NCBI GenBank assembly: GCA_903904005.1
Contig: CAIVAR010000007.1
Coordinates: 1-51,436, forward strand
Direction of reading: 5' to 3'
From: an uncultured Anaeromyxobacter sp.
GTDB taxonomy: Bacteria > Myxococcota > Myxococcia > Myxococcales > Anaeromyxobacteraceae
DNA length: 51,436 nucleotides
The translations under genes were made by a program, and so were the position numbers. Position 1 is the first letter of the stretch. Every line of letters starts with the position of its first letter. Positions 19,878-28,157 of the stretch are shown here, piece by piece. The notes under the pieces are model-generated. The model did not search any database and had not been told where the DNA came from. It was given only the letters and a program-made list of their open reading frames with translations.

Positions 19878-20573
19878 CTACGGGAGCCGATAGCCGAGGA
19901 AGAGCTGCGTGGTGAAGGCGAAGTTGGTGTTCGTTCCGCCCGAAATGCCCTGGTAGGAGGAATAGGCGTCGATGGCCGCGCCGAAGCGGGTGTTGAGACC
20001 CACCGAGAGGTTGGGCGCGGGGTGGTACTCGACGTAGGGACCGACCGCCGGGCCGAAGATGAACTGCGGGGAGAAGTGCCCGGTGACGATGAGGGTCATG
20101 TTGAGGTCGAGGCCAACGCCGATCTCGAGGTTGGGCTGGACTGGGAAGCCCATCACGATGCCAACCGGGAACTGGAAGCCAAACTGGGCGCTGCTCATCG
20201 TGTAGAGCTTCAGGCCCGGATCCACGTGGAGGACCAGCTTGAAGTCCCGGTTCTCGAGCACCTGGAACCGCAGGGGCGCGTAGAACGACAGCCCGAACTG
20301 GCTGTTGGTGGTGCCCTCGTACCCGTAGAGCAGGCCAAACCTGAGGCCGATGTCGGACGAAGCAGACGTTCCGAATGTGTACCCGAACGTGGTGCTGGGC
20401 CAGCCGGTCTGGACGTCGATCACGGGGCGGCCCGAGACGGTCTCGGTTCCGACGACGCTCCAGCCGGTGAGGCCTGGACGGCCGGCGGCATCGGACTGGG
20501 CCAGTGCGATGACCGGGGTAGTTGCAGCGAAAAGGGCGATGGCGGCTACGGTGGCGCGAATCCGGTTCGTCAT
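19878..20573 (-). CDS. exported small outer-membrane beta-barrel-like protein, function unknown
   Basis: The 231-residue protein starts at ATG 20573 with a strong AAGGAGG 9 nt upstream and has a clear signal peptide (TVAAIALFAATTPVIALAQ). The mature part is a succession of short amphipathic strands rich in Gly, Phe and Tyr (FGYTFGTSASSDIGLRFG, FGLSFYAPLRF, FGFQFPVGIVMG) ending in FTTQLFLGYRLP, whose last residues look like a barrel-terminal strand. I do not recognise a named family. An open frame upstream of the chosen start, to 20669, has no signal and is not used. Confidence 0.75.
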   Translation of the reverse strand: MTNRIRATVAAIALFAATTPVIALAQSDAAGRPGLTGWSVVGTETVSGRPVIDVQTGWPSTTFGYTFGTSASSDIGLRFGLLYGYEGTTNSQFGLSFYAPLRFQVLENRDFKLVLHVDPGLKLYTMSSAQFGFQFPVGIVMGFPVQPNLEIGVGLDLNMTLIVTGHFSPQFIFGPAVGPYVEYHPAPNLSVGLNTRFGAAIDAYSSYQGISGGTNTNFAFTTQLFLGYRLP

Positions 20574-20713
20574 GGGCTCTACCTCCTTCGGGTGCTCGCG
20601 TCTGACGGCGTCCTGAACGAGAAGGCCGCGACGACGTGGGACGAACCCTTTATCGGGCGACGACACCATGCGTCAAGGGCGTTTGTCCCTTGCTTCGGGG
20701 ACTCGTTTCTCTC

Positions 20714-22792
20714 TCAGCGACGTCCAGTCATGCGCGCGCGGAGCGCCTGAAGAACCTCGGCGGACCGCGTCGAGGCCGCGGCGGCCGACTCTCCGCTCGC
20801 GGGGTCGTGCCGGACGTGGGCGCCCGGCGGCAGGTCCTCGAGGAACCTGCTCGGCGTCCGCGGCTCGATACGACCGCGCCTCGTCCGCGCCGACGCTCTC
20901 GTGACCCAGAGCACCTCACGGGCCCGAGTGATTCCGACGTAAGCGAGCCGCCGCTCCTCCTCGAGGTCCCGCGCCTCGCCCTGGATTCCAGATACCGGCA
21001 GCAGGTCCTCCTCGACTCCGATGAGAAACACGACCGGAAACTCGAGCCCCTTCGCGGAGTGGAGTGTCATGAGCGTCACCCCGTCCGCGTCCTCCGGCTC
21101 CTCGTCGCGAGAGTCGAGGGCAAGTCGATGGAGGAAGCTCCCGAGGGTCGACCGCGGGTCGCGCCGTTCATGCCACTCGAGGGAGCGGAGGAGCGCATCG
21201 ACCGACTCGGCCTTTCGCGTCCCTGCCTCGGGCGACGCGACGGTCTTCCGGAACCAACCCCGGAGGTCGAGGTCCTCGAACATGGCCCGCGCCGGCTCGG
21301 CGATCCGTCCGGCGCCGAACCGGCTCCGGAACCGGTCCAGCTGGTCGGCGAACTGGCCCATCTTTTCGGGCGCCCCCCTCGGAATGTCCGGCACCTGGTC
21401 AGCGAGCTTCAGCGCAGCGGAGATAGCCATCCGGTTCCCGGACGCCCAGTTGCCGAGCCGCTCCATGGCCACGTCGCCGATTCCCCGAGGAGGAACGTCG
21501 ACGATTCTCGAAAGGGAGACGTCGTCTTCCGGGAACGCGCAGGCCTTGAGCCAGCCCACCACGTCACGGACCTCCGCTCGGTCGAAAAACGCCGGCCCCC
21601 CCCGCACCTTGTGGGGGATCCCGACCTCCCGGAGCGCCTCCTCGAGCGGCTGGCTCTGGGCATTGAGCCGGTAGAGGACTGCGAAATCCGACGGAGCCCT
21701 TCCCTCGGCGAGTCCCCGCGCCACCTCGCCCGCCACGAATCGAGCCTCCTCCTGCTCGTCGGGTAGCGCCACGAGGCGAACCGGATCTCCCGGATCGGCT
21801 TCCGTCCACAGCCGTTTCGGTCGGCGGTCGGCCGACCGGGCGATGACGCCGTTCGCGCAGTCGAGGATCCGCGCGGTGGACCGGTAGTTCTGCTCCAGCC
21901 GGATCACCTGCGCGCCCGGGAAGCTCCGCTCGAACTGCCGGATGTTCCGGACGTCGGCGCCGCGCCACCCGTAGATCGCCTGGTCATCGTCCCCGACTGC
22001 GCACAGGCTTCGCCCGCTCCAGTCGGGCGAGCGGGTTCTCGACGTGCAGAGGATTTCGAGCAGTTCCAGCTGGATCCGGTTCGTGTCCTGGTACTCGTCC
22101 ACCAGCACGTGCCGAAATTGCTCCTGGTACTTCTTGCGCATCGCACGATCCCCGGACAGCAGGGCCACGGGACGGACGAGCAGATCGTCGAAGTCGAGGG
22201 AGCGCTGCGCCCGGAGCGCCTGCTCGTACCGGGGAAGGATCTCCGTGGCGATGACCTCGTAGTCATCGTCCGGCACCGAGCCTGGCACCGAGCCGGCCGC
22301 GCCCGAGCCGGCCGATCCCTTCACCTTCCGCCTGGGCGCTCCTGCAGCCTCGTTCTTCCGACGGGAGATCACGGCGAGGAGGCGGCGAACGTCGAACCGC
22401 CTGGAGTCCATCTGAACGTCCCGGAGGCTCCGCTTCAGCAGGCTGGCCTGGTCCCCCGCGTCGCAGATCGAAAACCACTTCGGAAGGCCGGCGGCCAGGT
22501 GCTCCTGCCTCAGGAACCAGAGGCCGAACCCGTGGAACGTCGCGATGTGACACCCGGCACCGGCGGCCTTCGAAAGGCCCTTCACCCGGTCCTTCATCTC
22601 GACCGCGGCCTTGTTCGTGAAGGTCACGGCCAGGATCTCGCCCGGGTCGGCGCCCTGCTCGACCAGCCAGGCGATCCGGTGCGCGATGACACGGGTCTTT
22701 CCCGAGCCGGCTCCGGCCAGGACGAGGGCGGGCCCCTCCTCGACCGTGACGGCCAGTCGCTGCGGTGGGTTCAGGCGGGACAGATCGAGCAC
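20714..22792 (-). CDS. ATP-dependent DNA helicase, UvrD/Rep superfamily I
   Basis: This 3'-5' helicase family acts in repair and replication restart. The 692-residue protein starts with LNPPQRLAVTVEEGPALVLAGAGSGKT (Q motif and Walker A, Lys32, quoted in part), and has FDDLL, VLVDEYQDTN (Walker B), LCAVGDDDQAIYGWRGA, LEQNYRST, GLEFPVVFLIGVEEDLLP and ERRLAYVGITRA in order. GTG start at 22792 with AAGAGG upstream. Between motifs Ia and II there is a low-complexity insert (KGSAGSGAAGSVPGSVPD) made partly of near-copies of the 12-bp repeat, and two more near-copies fall at 21384 and 20806. Rep, UvrD or PcrA cannot be separated here. Confidence 0.92.
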   Translation of the reverse strand: MLDLSRLNPPQRLAVTVEEGPALVLAGAGSGKTRVIAHRIAWLVEQGADPGEILAVTFTNKAAVEMKDRVKGLSKAAGAGCHIATFHGFGLWFLRQEHLAAGLPKWFSICDAGDQASLLKRSLRDVQMDSRRFDVRRLLAVISRRKNEAAGAPRRKVKGSAGSGAAGSVPGSVPDDDYEVIATEILPRYEQALRAQRSLDFDDLLVRPVALLSGDRAMRKKYQEQFRHVLVDEYQDTNRIQLELLEILCTSRTRSPDWSGRSLCAVGDDDQAIYGWRGADVRNIRQFERSFPGAQVIRLEQNYRSTARILDCANGVIARSADRRPKRLWTEADPGDPVRLVALPDEQEEARFVAGEVARGLAEGRAPSDFAVLYRLNAQSQPLEEALREVGIPHKVRGGPAFFDRAEVRDVVGWLKACAFPEDDVSLSRIVDVPPRGIGDVAMERLGNWASGNRMAISAALKLADQVPDIPRGAPEKMGQFADQLDRFRSRFGAGRIAEPARAMFEDLDLRGWFRKTVASPEAGTRKAESVDALLRSLEWHERRDPRSTLGSFLHRLALDSRDEEPEDADGVTLMTLHSAKGLEFPVVFLIGVEEDLLPVSGIQGEARDLEEERRLAYVGITRAREVLWVTRASARTRRGRIEPRTPSRFLEDLPPGAHVRHDPASGESAAAASTRSAEVLQALRARMTGRR
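20806..20817 (+). repeat. dispersed repeat, one mismatch (CGTGCCGGACGT)
   Basis: Near the 3' end of the helicase gene, in a flexible C-terminal region. Confidence 0.65.
21384..21395 (-). repeat. dispersed repeat, one mismatch (GGTGCCGGACAT)
   Basis: Inside the helicase gene, read as V-P-D-I. Confidence 0.6.
22266..22277 (-). repeat. dispersed repeat, one mismatch (GGTGCCGGACGA)
   Basis: In the low-complexity insert of the helicase, followed by a further partial unit (GGCACCGAG). Confidence 0.6.
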
Positions 22793-22881
22793 GGGGCGTG
22801 CCTCTTGCCACGCTCCGGCCGGGTCTTCAAGCCCTTGACATGTCCTCGATTCTCCGCGACAGGAAGGCGCGCCGACCTAGA

Positions 22882-22893
22882 ATGTCCGGCACC
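22882..22893 (-). repeat. dispersed repeat, one mismatch (GGTGCCGGACAT)
   Basis: In the leader of the hydroxylase gene; it overlaps a possible -10 hexamer TAGAAT (22878-22883). Confidence 0.65.
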
Positions 22894-22926
22894 GGGTTCA
22901 CCCGGCACCCTCGAGGAGATGTCCCC

Positions 22927-23586
22927 ATGTTCTGGCTCGTTCCCCGGCCCCCCGGCCATCACGCCCCGCAGAACGGAAGCCCGCGGATGTTCAGGGTGGA
23001 CTGGATCGAGAAGTACCTCTCGCGGGTCAGGCCCTGGCACGTGCTCCTCGTCTGGGTGCCGGTGGTGGCGTACCTGATCTACAGGGGGCTCCAGGTCCCG
23101 AGCATCTCCAAGGGCGCATTCGTGGGCGCCCTGGCGGGCGGACTCGTCTTCTGGACCTTGCTCGAGTACGTGCTGCACCGGTGGGTGTTCCACTTCACGC
23201 CCAGCCCGAACTCCGAACTCTCCCAGGACGTCCACTTCCTCATCCATGGCGTCCACCACGACTGGCCGCACGACCCCGACCGTCTGGTGATGCCGCCCGT
23301 CATGTCGATCCTGCTCGCGGTCGTCCTCGGCTACCCGATCTTCCTCGTCGTCGGGGCGCGCTACTTCGACCCCTTCTTCGCCGGGCTCGTGGTCGGCTAC
23401 CTCTGGTACGACATGACCCACTACGCCGTTCATCACGTGAAGCCTCGAACCGAGGCCGGCGCCAGACTGCGGAAGCACCACTACCTGCATCACTTCAAGA
23501 CGCCGGAAGCGCGGTACGGGGTCTCGACGCCGCTCTGGGACGTGGTGTTCGGTACCCTTCCCCGGGACGATCGCGCCGCGCCGTAG
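22927..23586 (+). CDS. fatty acid hydroxylase-superfamily membrane protein (di-iron)
   Basis: The 219-residue integral membrane protein carries the histidine clusters of the fatty acid hydroxylase superfamily (FA2H/sterol desaturase type): HRWVFH (His84, His89), HFLIHGVHH (His103, 107, 110, 111), HYAVHH (His165, 169, 170) and HHYLHH (His184, 185, 188, 189). Four hydrophobic helices surround them. These enzymes use a di-iron centre and O2 to hydroxylate acyl chains or related lipids. ATG 22927 follows GAGGAG; a second ATG at 22987 (MFRVDWIEKY) is possible. Its closeness to a ceramide-type operon suggests a sphingolipid hydroxylase, which is inference. Confidence 0.85.
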   Translation: MFWLVPRPPGHHAPQNGSPRMFRVDWIEKYLSRVRPWHVLLVWVPVVAYLIYRGLQVPSISKGAFVGALAGGLVFWTLLEYVLHRWVFHFTPSPNSELSQDVHFLIHGVHHDWPHDPDRLVMPPVMSILLAVVLGYPIFLVVGARYFDPFFAGLVVGYLWYDMTHYAVHHVKPRTEAGARLRKHHYLHHFKTPEARYGVSTPLWDVVFGTLPRDDRAAP

Positions 23587-23603
23587 GCGTCATCCCCTCC
23601 CCC

Positions 23604-23615
23604 GGTGCCGGACGT
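23604..23615 (+). repeat. dispersed repeat GGTGCCGGACGT, exact copy beside the RAYT gene
   Basis: Sits in the 68-bp gap between the hydroxylase stop (23586) and the RAYT start (23655), 39 bp before the start codon. Confidence 0.9.
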
Positions 23616-23654
23616 TGAGGTCTTCTCGGCCCGCCGCTTGCTTGGCGGGGCCTC

Positions 23655-24323
23655 GTGCCTCGCTTCCCACGCTCCCGCCTCGTCGGCCACGGAACCGTCC
23701 ACCACTGCTTCTGGCGGAGCCACAACAGGTCCTCCGTCTTCGACTCCGACGAGGCCCGAAGAAAATTCCTGGGCCTTCTCGCGAAGTACAAGGATCGGTA
23801 CGGCATCGAGGTCCGAAGCTACTGCCTCATGTCGACTCATCCCCACGTGGTTTGCCGGGCGACGCGCGGCCAGATTCCGTTCAGTGCGTTCTGGAAGGTG
23901 GTCAACCAGTGCTTCGCGCGCTGGTCCAATCGGCGGACCGGCGGCCGCGGCCAGGTCGTGATGGAACGCCTCGGATCCCCCAGGGTCCACAGCGGGGGGC
24001 GGCACGAACTCGAGGTGATGTTCTACGGCGACATGAATCCGGTCCGGGCCCAGATGGTCCCGGATCCGGGGGACTGGCCTTGGTCCAGCCACCGCCACTA
24101 CGCGTTCGGGGTGCCCGACCCGCTCGTCACCGATTCCCCGGCCTACCTCGCGCTGGGGAGCACGACCGTGGCTCGCCGGATCGCGTACCTTCGCCTGCTC
24201 AGCCGGAGGTTCGCGCGCCGGGTCCTGCGCCATCGTCCCGACTTCGTACGTCGCCCATTCTTCGGGCCTTCTCGCTGGATCGCTGCCGCGATGGCCGAAC
24301 TGGAGGGGCTGCCCAGCGGATAG
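23655..24323 (+). mobile_element. REP-associated tyrosine transposase (RAYT, Y1_Tnp / HUH family)
   Basis: The 222-residue protein matches the Y1 transposase fold of TnpA-REP proteins. It has an opening HGTVHHCFWRSHNR strand, SDEARRKFLGLLAKYKDRYGIEV, the metal-binding HUH motif STHPHVV (His62, His64; the usual form is MPNHFH), and the helix YGDMNPVRAQMV with the presumed catalytic Tyr124, followed by WPWSSHRHY. All key residues are present, so it may be active. RAYTs are single-copy domesticated relatives of IS200/IS605 transposases linked to dispersed REP hairpins. GTG start at 23655; no flanking inverted repeats seen. It converges on the ceramide-type operon with a 9-bp gap. Confidence 0.88.
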
Positions 24324-24332
24324 CGCGCTCGA

Positions 24333-25325
24333 TCAAACCAACCCGCGCTCCCGGAACCACCGGACCGAATCCCGCATCCCCTCGGCAAGCGACACGCGCG
24401 GCACCCATTCCAGCTCGCGGCGCGCCTTGTCCGCCGAGCAGGTCCATGCCGCCTCTCGAATCTCCATCATCTTGTCGAGGGAAAGGATGGCCGGGCGGCC
24501 CGTCATCCGTGCGGCAGCGGAGGAGGCTCCCGCGGCGATCCAGCTCACGAACTCGGGCACGGGCACCACGGCGCCACGCTTGCCGAGCGCCGCCATTGCT
24601 CCCGCGGCGAGCGCCTCCCACGTGTAGTCCACGCCATCGGCTGCGAAGTAGACGCCGGCGGGCCCGGCCTCGTCGACTCGGGCGCCGCGGCGGGCGACGT
24701 CGATGATCAGGGCGACCAGGTCGTCGACATGGATCAGGCTGTAGTGCTTCTTGCCAAGGCCCGACTTGGCGACCACGCCCAACTTCGCCATCCGGAAAAG
24801 CGCCGGCAGGAACTCCTTGTCCCGCGCCCCGTAGACGATCGGGGGCCGGATGATCGAAGCGTCCAGCCTCGATGCGAACGAGCGGAGCGCGTCCTCCGCA
24901 GCGAGCTTGCTCTGTCCGTACAGGCTCACCGGTGCCGGACGATCGGTCTCGACACGCGGGCGCCCAGGTGACGAGGGCCCCGCCGCCGCCAGGGACGACA
25001 CGAGTACGAACTTCGCCCCGCCGGTCCGCGCCGCGGTCTCCGCGAGGGAGCGGGTCCCCGCTGCATTGACGGCGAAGAGCTCCTCGCGTGTCAGCGCCTT
25101 GACGAGCCCCGCAAGGTGGACCACGACGTCGACGTCCGGCACCGCGTCGAGGAGCGAGCCCGGGTCGGACACGTCGCCTCGCACCAGCGCCGCGCCCATC
25201 CCCTCGAGTTCCCGGGCACGACCGGGGTCCCTAACCAGCGCCCGCACCTCGTCACCCCGGGCGAGAAGGCGCTCGACGAGCGTCGTCCCGATGAATCCGG
25301 TCGCCCCGGTGACGAGCCAGCGCAC
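24333..25325 (-). CDS. cerR: NAD(P)-dependent epimerase/dehydrogenase, candidate ceramide reductase
   Basis: The 330-residue extended short-chain dehydrogenase has the GATGFIG nucleotide motif (residues 7-13), VVHLAG near 68, a Ser in LVSSLAAAG and the catalytic Tyr136/Lys140 pair in YGQSK. In Caulobacter an enzyme of this type (CerR) reduces the 3-keto group of oxidised ceramide. Here it follows a ceramide synthase-like and an SPT-like gene, so the same role is likely; hopanoid or sugar epimerases are alternatives. GTG 25325 lies 3 nt after the upstream stop. An exact 12-bp repeat encodes V-P-D-V at residues 62-65, and a near-copy lies at 24931. Confidence 0.75.
   Translation of the reverse strand: MRWLVTGATGFIGTTLVERLLARGDEVRALVRDPGRARELEGMGAALVRGDVSDPGSLLDAVPDVDVVVHLAGLVKALTREELFAVNAAGTRSLAETAARTGGAKFVLVSSLAAAGPSSPGRPRVETDRPAPVSLYGQSKLAAEDALRSFASRLDASIIRPPIVYGARDKEFLPALFRMAKLGVVAKSGLGKKHYSLIHVDDLVALIIDVARRGARVDEAGPAGVYFAADGVDYTWEALAAGAMAALGKRGAVVPVPEFVSWIAAGASSAAARMTGRPAILSLDKMMEIREAAWTCSADKARRELEWVPRVSLAEGMRDSVRWFRERGLV
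24931..24942 (+). repeat. dispersed repeat, one mismatch (GGTGCCGGACGA)
   Basis: Inside the cerR-like gene, antisense to it. Confidence 0.6.
25132..25143 (-). repeat. dispersed repeat, exact copy on the minus strand
   Basis: Inside the cerR-like gene, encoding V-P-D-V in the normally aligned part of the Rossmann fold, with no evident insertion. Confidence 0.9.
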
Positions 25326-25328
25326 GGC

Positions 25329-26510
25329 CTATTCGACCGGCATCTCGTAGAGACGGTACGTCTTCGACCGCCTCGCACCCGCGGCTTCGATGGCCTTGTT
25401 GATGAGGGTGTTGTCCTCGAGGGTCCAGCTCACCTCGCCTCCCTCGTAGCCCGCCTGGTCCGCGCGGCGGATGGTCTCGACGATGAGAACCGCGTCAATT
25501 CCGCGTCGACGCCAGCCCTCCTTGATGCCGAGCGCCATGAGCCGGACCTTGGTGATCCGCTTCTGGAACCAGAGCAGCTTCGCGAGACCGATCGGAAGGC
25601 CGAAGGTCGTCAGCTGTCCTCCCACCTTCTTGAAGGCCTGGTTGATGTCCGGCACCGTCAAGGAGAAGGCGATCGGCTCCCCGTGCGCCTCGGCGATGAG
25701 CGCCAGCTCCGGCACCACGAGTTGCTTGAGATCCTTCGCCAACTTGTCGAACTCGGCGTCGGTCATGGGGACGAATCCCCAGTTCTTTTCCCAGGCCGAG
25801 TTGTAGACGGCCTTGATCCGGACGACCTCGGCCTCGAAGTTCGCGACGTCGAGGGGGCGGACCGTGATGCCCTCGTGCGCCCGGATCTTGTCGGCGACGC
25901 GGACGAAGCGCTCGGGCGCCGGCACCTTGGCGGACCGCTCGAACCCGTAGAGGTCCTTCGCCTTTCGGAACCCGCAGGCCTCGACGAGGTCGGCGTAGTA
26001 GGGCGGGTTGTACGGCATCATCACGTAGGGCGACGAGTCGAACCCGTCGACGAGCAGCCCGCACTCCTGGTTCGTCGAGAGATTCATCGGGCCGATGATC
26101 TGGATGAGCCCGCGCCACCGTGCCCAGTTCTTCGCCGCCGCGACGAGCGCCGCGGCGACACCCGGGTCATCGATGCACTCGAAGAGCCCGAAATACGCGA
26201 CCTTGCAGCCATGGAACGCGTTGTAGTTCCGGTCCTCGACCGCCGCGATGCGCCCCACCAGCTTCCCGTCCCGGCGGGCCAGGAAGAGGGCGACCTCGGC
26301 GTGGCGGAAGAACGGGTTCTTCGAGGAGTCCAGGAACTCGTGTCGCTCCATGACGAGCGGAGGGACCCAGAACGGGTCGTCCCGGTAGAGCTCGAAGGGG
26401 AGCCGGATGAACCGGTCCTTCTCGATCCCCGACATCACGAGGGAAACCTCGACGTCCTTGGCGGGATGGGCGGCCTCGGTGACGTCCGGCACGACGACGG
26501 GTCGGTTCAT
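25329..26510 (-). CDS. bcerS: GNAT-like N-acyltransferase, candidate bacterial ceramide synthase
   Basis: The 393-residue protein begins at ATG 26510 and runs in frame to TAG at 25329. Recognisable parts are IRLPFELYRDDPFWVPPL near residue 35, FFRHAEVALFLARRDGKLVGRIAAV, IIGPMNLSTNQECGLLVDGF, PYVMMPYNPPYYADLVEACGF and a C-terminal GNAT-like half ending with LMALGIKEGWRRRGIDAVLI. This layout fits the uncharacterised acyltransferases shown in Caulobacter to N-acylate 3-ketosphinganine (bCerS). Placement between SPT-like and CerR-like genes strengthens the call. The first 15 residues contain VVVPDVTEA from a near-copy of the repeat and are probably an added leader. Confidence 0.75.
   Translation of the reverse strand: MNRPVVVPDVTEAAHPAKDVEVSLVMSGIEKDRFIRLPFELYRDDPFWVPPLVMERHEFLDSSKNPFFRHAEVALFLARRDGKLVGRIAAVEDRNYNAFHGCKVAYFGLFECIDDPGVAAALVAAAKNWARWRGLIQIIGPMNLSTNQECGLLVDGFDSSPYVMMPYNPPYYADLVEACGFRKAKDLYGFERSAKVPAPERFVRVADKIRAHEGITVRPLDVANFEAEVVRIKAVYNSAWEKNWGFVPMTDAEFDKLAKDLKQLVVPELALIAEAHGEPIAFSLTVPDINQAFKKVGGQLTTFGLPIGLAKLLWFQKRITKVRLMALGIKEGWRRRGIDAVLIVETIRRADQAGYEGGEVSWTLEDNTLINKAIEAAGARRSKTYRLYEMPVE
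25645..25656 (-). repeat. dispersed repeat, one mismatch (GGTGCCGGACAT)
   Basis: Inside the bcerS-like gene, read T-V-P-D-I. Confidence 0.6.
26482..26493 (-). repeat. dispersed repeat, one mismatch (CGTGCCGGACGT)
   Basis: Within the first ten codons of the bcerS-like gene, read V-P-D-V. Confidence 0.65.
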
Positions 26511-26539
26511 GGCGGGTTCCTGGCGTGTGGGGGAACGCG

Positions 26540-28078
26540 TCAGGCGTCCCGCTGGCTGTTGCTGCTGTTCTGCTGTCGTCGAGCCATGAAGTTCATGCCG
26601 GCGGAGAGCAGCATCGTGGGGAGCTGCCGCCGCTTCTCCCAGAGCTTCACCGGAAGCTCCTTCAACTGTTTCACGTCGTCCGGCCCTGCGTTGATGGCCC
26701 GCCAGGTGATCATCTCGGCGGCGTTGGAAAGGCGGCGGGACCAGGGCTCGTCGGCCTGGGTGAGGACGTCGAGGATCTCGAGGCGCGCCCCGCCGTCCTG
26801 GGCACCGGTGGCGGTCGTGGCCCCCTCGTGGGACGAGTAGAAGCCGGTCACGCCGGGGCGGGCCATCTTCACCTCGACGCGGGTGTGGGGGCGCTCGGCC
26901 GGGATGATGCCGAGGTCGCGACCCGCCTTCTGGAACATCTCGAGGGCCCGGTCGATCTGGTCGTCGGTGTGCGTGGCCATGAAGACGGTCCGCACGAGTT
27001 CGTGCTCGACGGCCGGCTTCACCACCGGGCTCGCGAAGAGCCCCAGGTCGGTGAGCTTCCTCCAGAACTTGAAGGTCAGGGCCTGATCCCCGATGACCAC
27101 CGGCACCACGGGGGAGACGGACGGCTGGGTGTCGAACCCCAACCCCCGGAGTTCCCGGTGCACCCGCTCGGAGATGTCCCAGAGCCGCTCGCGCCGCTCC
27201 GGCTCCTGCTCGATGATCTCGAGGGCCTTGAGCGCCGCCGCCGCCGCGGGCGGGGTCATCGACGCGCTGAACACCAGCGCGCGGGCCTTGTGCTTGATCC
27301 AGTTGATCACGTCGGCCGGCCCGGCGATGACGCCGCCGATCGACGCGAGCGACTTGGAGAACGTCGTCATGATGAGGTCGACGTCGTCGTGGACGCCGAA
27401 GTGCTCCCCGGTGCCCGTGCCGTTCGGCCCCATGACGCCGAACCCGTGGGCCTCGTCGACCATGAGCCGGGCGCCGTACTTCTTCTTCAGTTCCGCGATG
27501 GCGGGCAGGTTCGCGAGATCGCCCTCCATGGAGTAGACGCCGTCGACGACGATGAGCTTCCCGGCTTCGGGGTTGGAGTTGGCGAGCAGCCGCTCCAGGT
27601 CCTCCATGTTGTTGTGGCGGAAGCGCTTGGTCTCCCCGTACGCCGCCTGCATGCCCTCGACGAGCGACGCGTGGACCATGCGGTCGGCGAAGATCAGGTC
27701 GTGCCGGAGGACGAGGGAGGAGATGGTCCCCAGGTTGGTCCCGAAGCCCGTGGAAAAGCACACGGCGGCTTCCTTCCCGAGGAACTTCGCGAGCCGGCGA
27801 TCGAGCTCGTCGTGGAGGGTCATCGTGCCGTTCAGGACGCGGGACCCGCAGGTCGACGCACCCCACTGGCGCGCCGCGTCGGCCGCCGCCTCCATCACGC
27901 GCGGGTCGTTGGCGAGCCCAAGGTAGTTGTTCGAGCAAGCCATGATGAGGCGCTTGCCGTCGACGACCACCTCGGTCCCGTCGGTCTCCTGGATGACCCG
28001 GTAGTACGGGTAATGACCGGCAAGCTTGAGGACCTGCGCGTCCTTCCAGTTGGCACACTTGTCAAAAAGATCAGCCAT
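26540..28078 (-). CDS. spt: alpha-oxoamine synthase, candidate serine palmitoyltransferase, with C-terminal extension
   Basis: The enzyme would condense serine with an acyl thioester to 3-ketosphinganine, the first step of sphingolipid synthesis. The 512-residue protein has the alpha-oxoamine synthase fold: SNNYLGLANDP (residues 49-59), GFGTNLG near 111, PLP-stacking His136, DEAHGFG (Asp208, His211) and Schiff-base Lys242 in TTFSKSLAS. KBL/glycine C-acetyltransferase is the main alternative, but the downstream genes favour SPT. About 100 residues beyond residue 410 (from AERPHTRVEVK to the end) have no counterpart in standard 400-420-residue members. ATG at 28078. Confidence 0.8.
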   Translation of the reverse strand: MADLFDKCANWKDAQVLKLAGHYPYYRVIQETDGTEVVVDGKRLIMACSNNYLGLANDPRVMEAAADAARQWGASTCGSRVLNGTMTLHDELDRRLAKFLGKEAAVCFSTGFGTNLGTISSLVLRHDLIFADRMVHASLVEGMQAAYGETKRFRHNNMEDLERLLANSNPEAGKLIVVDGVYSMEGDLANLPAIAELKKKYGARLMVDEAHGFGVMGPNGTGTGEHFGVHDDVDLIMTTFSKSLASIGGVIAGPADVINWIKHKARALVFSASMTPPAAAAALKALEIIEQEPERRERLWDISERVHRELRGLGFDTQPSVSPVVPVVIGDQALTFKFWRKLTDLGLFASPVVKPAVEHELVRTVFMATHTDDQIDRALEMFQKAGRDLGIIPAERPHTRVEVKMARPGVTGFYSSHEGATTATGAQDGGARLEILDVLTQADEPWSRRLSNAAEMITWRAINAGPDDVKQLKELPVKLWEKRRQLPTMLLSAGMNFMARRQQNSSNSQRDA

Positions 28079-28157
28079 TTGCCCTCGTGGTCCCTCGGGA
28101 AAAGCCGGGTTCCCCCGGGCTTACCTACCGGCCGCAGGTGAGGCGAGTCAAGGCCCC

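Noticed and set aside
25705-25716. Additional weaker matches (AGCTCCGGCACC here, and GCCTCCGGCACC near 37122)
   Set aside because: Two or more mismatches to the 12-mer and explained by ordinary GC-rich coding sequence (VPE in both genes).
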